Part shown: positions 63,452 to 64,000 of the stretch, piece by piece
Layout of the letters: every line of letters begins with the position of its first letter
Numbering within the stretch: the first letter of the stretch is position 1
From: Rhodococcus ruber
GTDB taxonomy: Bacteria; Actinomycetota; Actinomycetes; Mycobacteriales; Mycobacteriaceae
Length of the DNA stretch: 64,000 nucleotides
NCBI RefSeq assembly: GCF_027270735.1
Contig: NZ_JAPWIJ010000006.1
Coordinates: 407,071 to 471,070, forward strand
Direction of reading: 5' to 3'
Made by a program: the position numbers and the translations under genes
Notes under the pieces: generated by a model
Told to the model about the DNA's origin: nothing
The model's input: the letters and a program-made list of their open reading frames with translations, nothing else
Database searches by the model: none

Positions 63452-63813
63452 GGCGACTGGTTCCGGGCGCAGGCGGATCGTTCTACGGCACGAACCTAAG
63501 TGTGACCCAGATCATTAAGCAATGTTAAGTCAAATCGCTCCTGGGTATGTCGGATCCTTGGGTGCCGTCTGATCGAGGAAGTGCGTGGACTGCCCGAACA
63601 CGGATTCGGTCGACCGCGACCAGACCGTGGTGATGTCACTGTCCATTCAGCGGACACCTTGCCGGAGATCTTTCACTGTATGAGCACTCTCGGCATACGC
63701 CTTGCCTCAAAAATCCTTCTGCAGTTATCTTTTCCGAGCACGGCCGGGCGATCGCCAGATGGACAGTCACGATGTCCTCGCCGCAATAGGATCGAATCGA
63801 AGGTGGAACAGTC
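63452..63813. other. Intergenic region with the third lar-regulon operator
   Basis: A 362-bp divergent gap. TTAAGCAATGTTAAGT at 63515-63530 matches the inner element of the MFS/larA promoter at 15 of 16 bases. In the leftward direction it gives -35 TTGCTT (63517-63522) and -10 TAGGTT (63493-63498) with the same 18-bp spacing, driving the glycerate kinase gene. In the rightward half I see only a weak candidate promoter (TTGCCT 63702-63707, TTATCT 63725-63730) and no further gene. Confidence 0.75.
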
Positions 63814-64000
63814 ATGACGGTATCTGTCATCGTTGCCGGTGCTCGTACGCCCGTCGGGCGCTTCTCGGGCGCACTCAAGGACTTCTCGGGGTCGGATCTC
63901 GGTGGGATCGCCATCAAGGGTGCACTCGAGAAGGCCGGTGTTGCTCCGGATCAGGTCGACTACGTCATCATGGGACAGGTTCTCACCGCCGGAGCCGGCC
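63814..64000 (+). CDS. Acetyl-CoA C-acetyltransferase (partial, cut by right edge)
   Basis: The first 62 residues of a thiolase: [20 protein letters not shown] and [13 protein letters not shown] are standard N-terminal thiolase motifs. The catalytic Cys lies beyond the window. AAGGTGGA precedes the ATG at 63814. It is divergent from the glycerate kinase gene. It could consume acetoacetyl-CoA derived from the BKACE product, but its link to the lar regulon is only positional. Confidence 0.85.
   Translation, partial: MTVSVIVAGARTPVGRFSGALKDFSGSDLGGIAIKGALEKAGVAPDQVDYVIMGQVLTAGAG

Noticed and set aside
63581..63813. Short open frame upstream of the right-edge thiolase
   Set aside because: No motif or ribosome-binding site, it overlaps the thiolase start and looks like intergenic DNA.

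Overview
The window looks like a chromosomal segment from Rhodococcus or a close relative (order Mycobacteriales). It is GC-rich and gene-dense, with many ATGA/GTGA start-stop overlaps, a WhiB-like protein and an IdeR-type iron box. It also carries a leucine-catabolism block whose gene order (TetR, accD1, accA1, fadE19, maoC, citE) matches what I recall of Mycobacterium tuberculosis Rv2506-Rv2498c. I saw no rRNA, tRNA, CRISPR array, phage gene or insertion sequence. Almost everything is catabolic enzymes, transporters and local regulators.

Layout. 1-5 kb: an RsbQ/RsbP-like sensor pair (RsbP-like gene cut by the left edge), an NAD(P)-binding epimerase-like protein, an amidase and an MFS exporter. 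5-7.3 kb: pobA (4-hydroxybenzoate 3-monooxygenase) and an IclR regulator, bracketed by two copies of a 60-bp palindromic repeat. 7.3-14.3 kb: a beta-oxidation set (acyl-CoA dehydrogenase, thiolase, FadB, TetR, FadD), with one 21-bp motif upstream of both the first gene and fadD. 14.3-18.6 kb: a four-gene operon (amine oxidase, SRPBCC protein, PfkB kinase, class II aldolase) facing a TetR gene. 18.6-21.1 kb: siderophore uptake under a predicted iron box. 21.2-25.6 kb: a di-iron-like protein, PDR-type reductase, Baeyer-Villiger-type monooxygenase and SDR. 25.6-28.1 kb: membrane protein, flavin monooxygenase and MarR. 28.1-33.3 kb: a TetR-controlled aromatic meta-cleavage operon. 33.3-35.6 kb: a secreted lipase-like protein and a NicT-type nickel/cobalt permease.

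35.7-42.5 kb: the leucine/branched-chain operon, followed by a whiB-like gene and a sugar-metabolism locus (42.8-48.6 kb). That locus has an SDR and a TIM-barrel isomerase on one side, and an MHS transporter, split transketolase and GntR regulator on the other. A shared 13-bp motif links its divergent promoter region to the GntR promoter. 48.6-52 kb: HSL-family esterase, AraC regulator, metallo-beta-lactamase-fold protein and SnoaL-like protein.

52-63.5 kb is the most unusual part: a complete lactate-racemase-type system (LarA plus the nickel-pincer cofactor enzymes LarE, LarB and LarC) within a catabolic regulon. Its other members are a beta-keto acid cleavage enzyme (BKACE), an anion-symporter-like MFS permease, a 3-hydroxyacyl-CoA-dehydrogenase-like enzyme, a ketopantoate-reductase-like enzyme, a LacI regulator, a gamma-carbonic-anhydrase-like protein and a glycerate kinase. 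The MFS/larA divergent promoter region is close to mirror-symmetric. Its 16-bp element recurs, with one mismatch, upstream of the glycerate kinase gene, so three transcription units probably share one regulator. I infer a route in which a hydroxy acid is imported, stereochemically inverted by LarA, oxidised, cleaved and drained into central metabolism. The substrate is unknown. A partial thiolase gene runs off the right edge.
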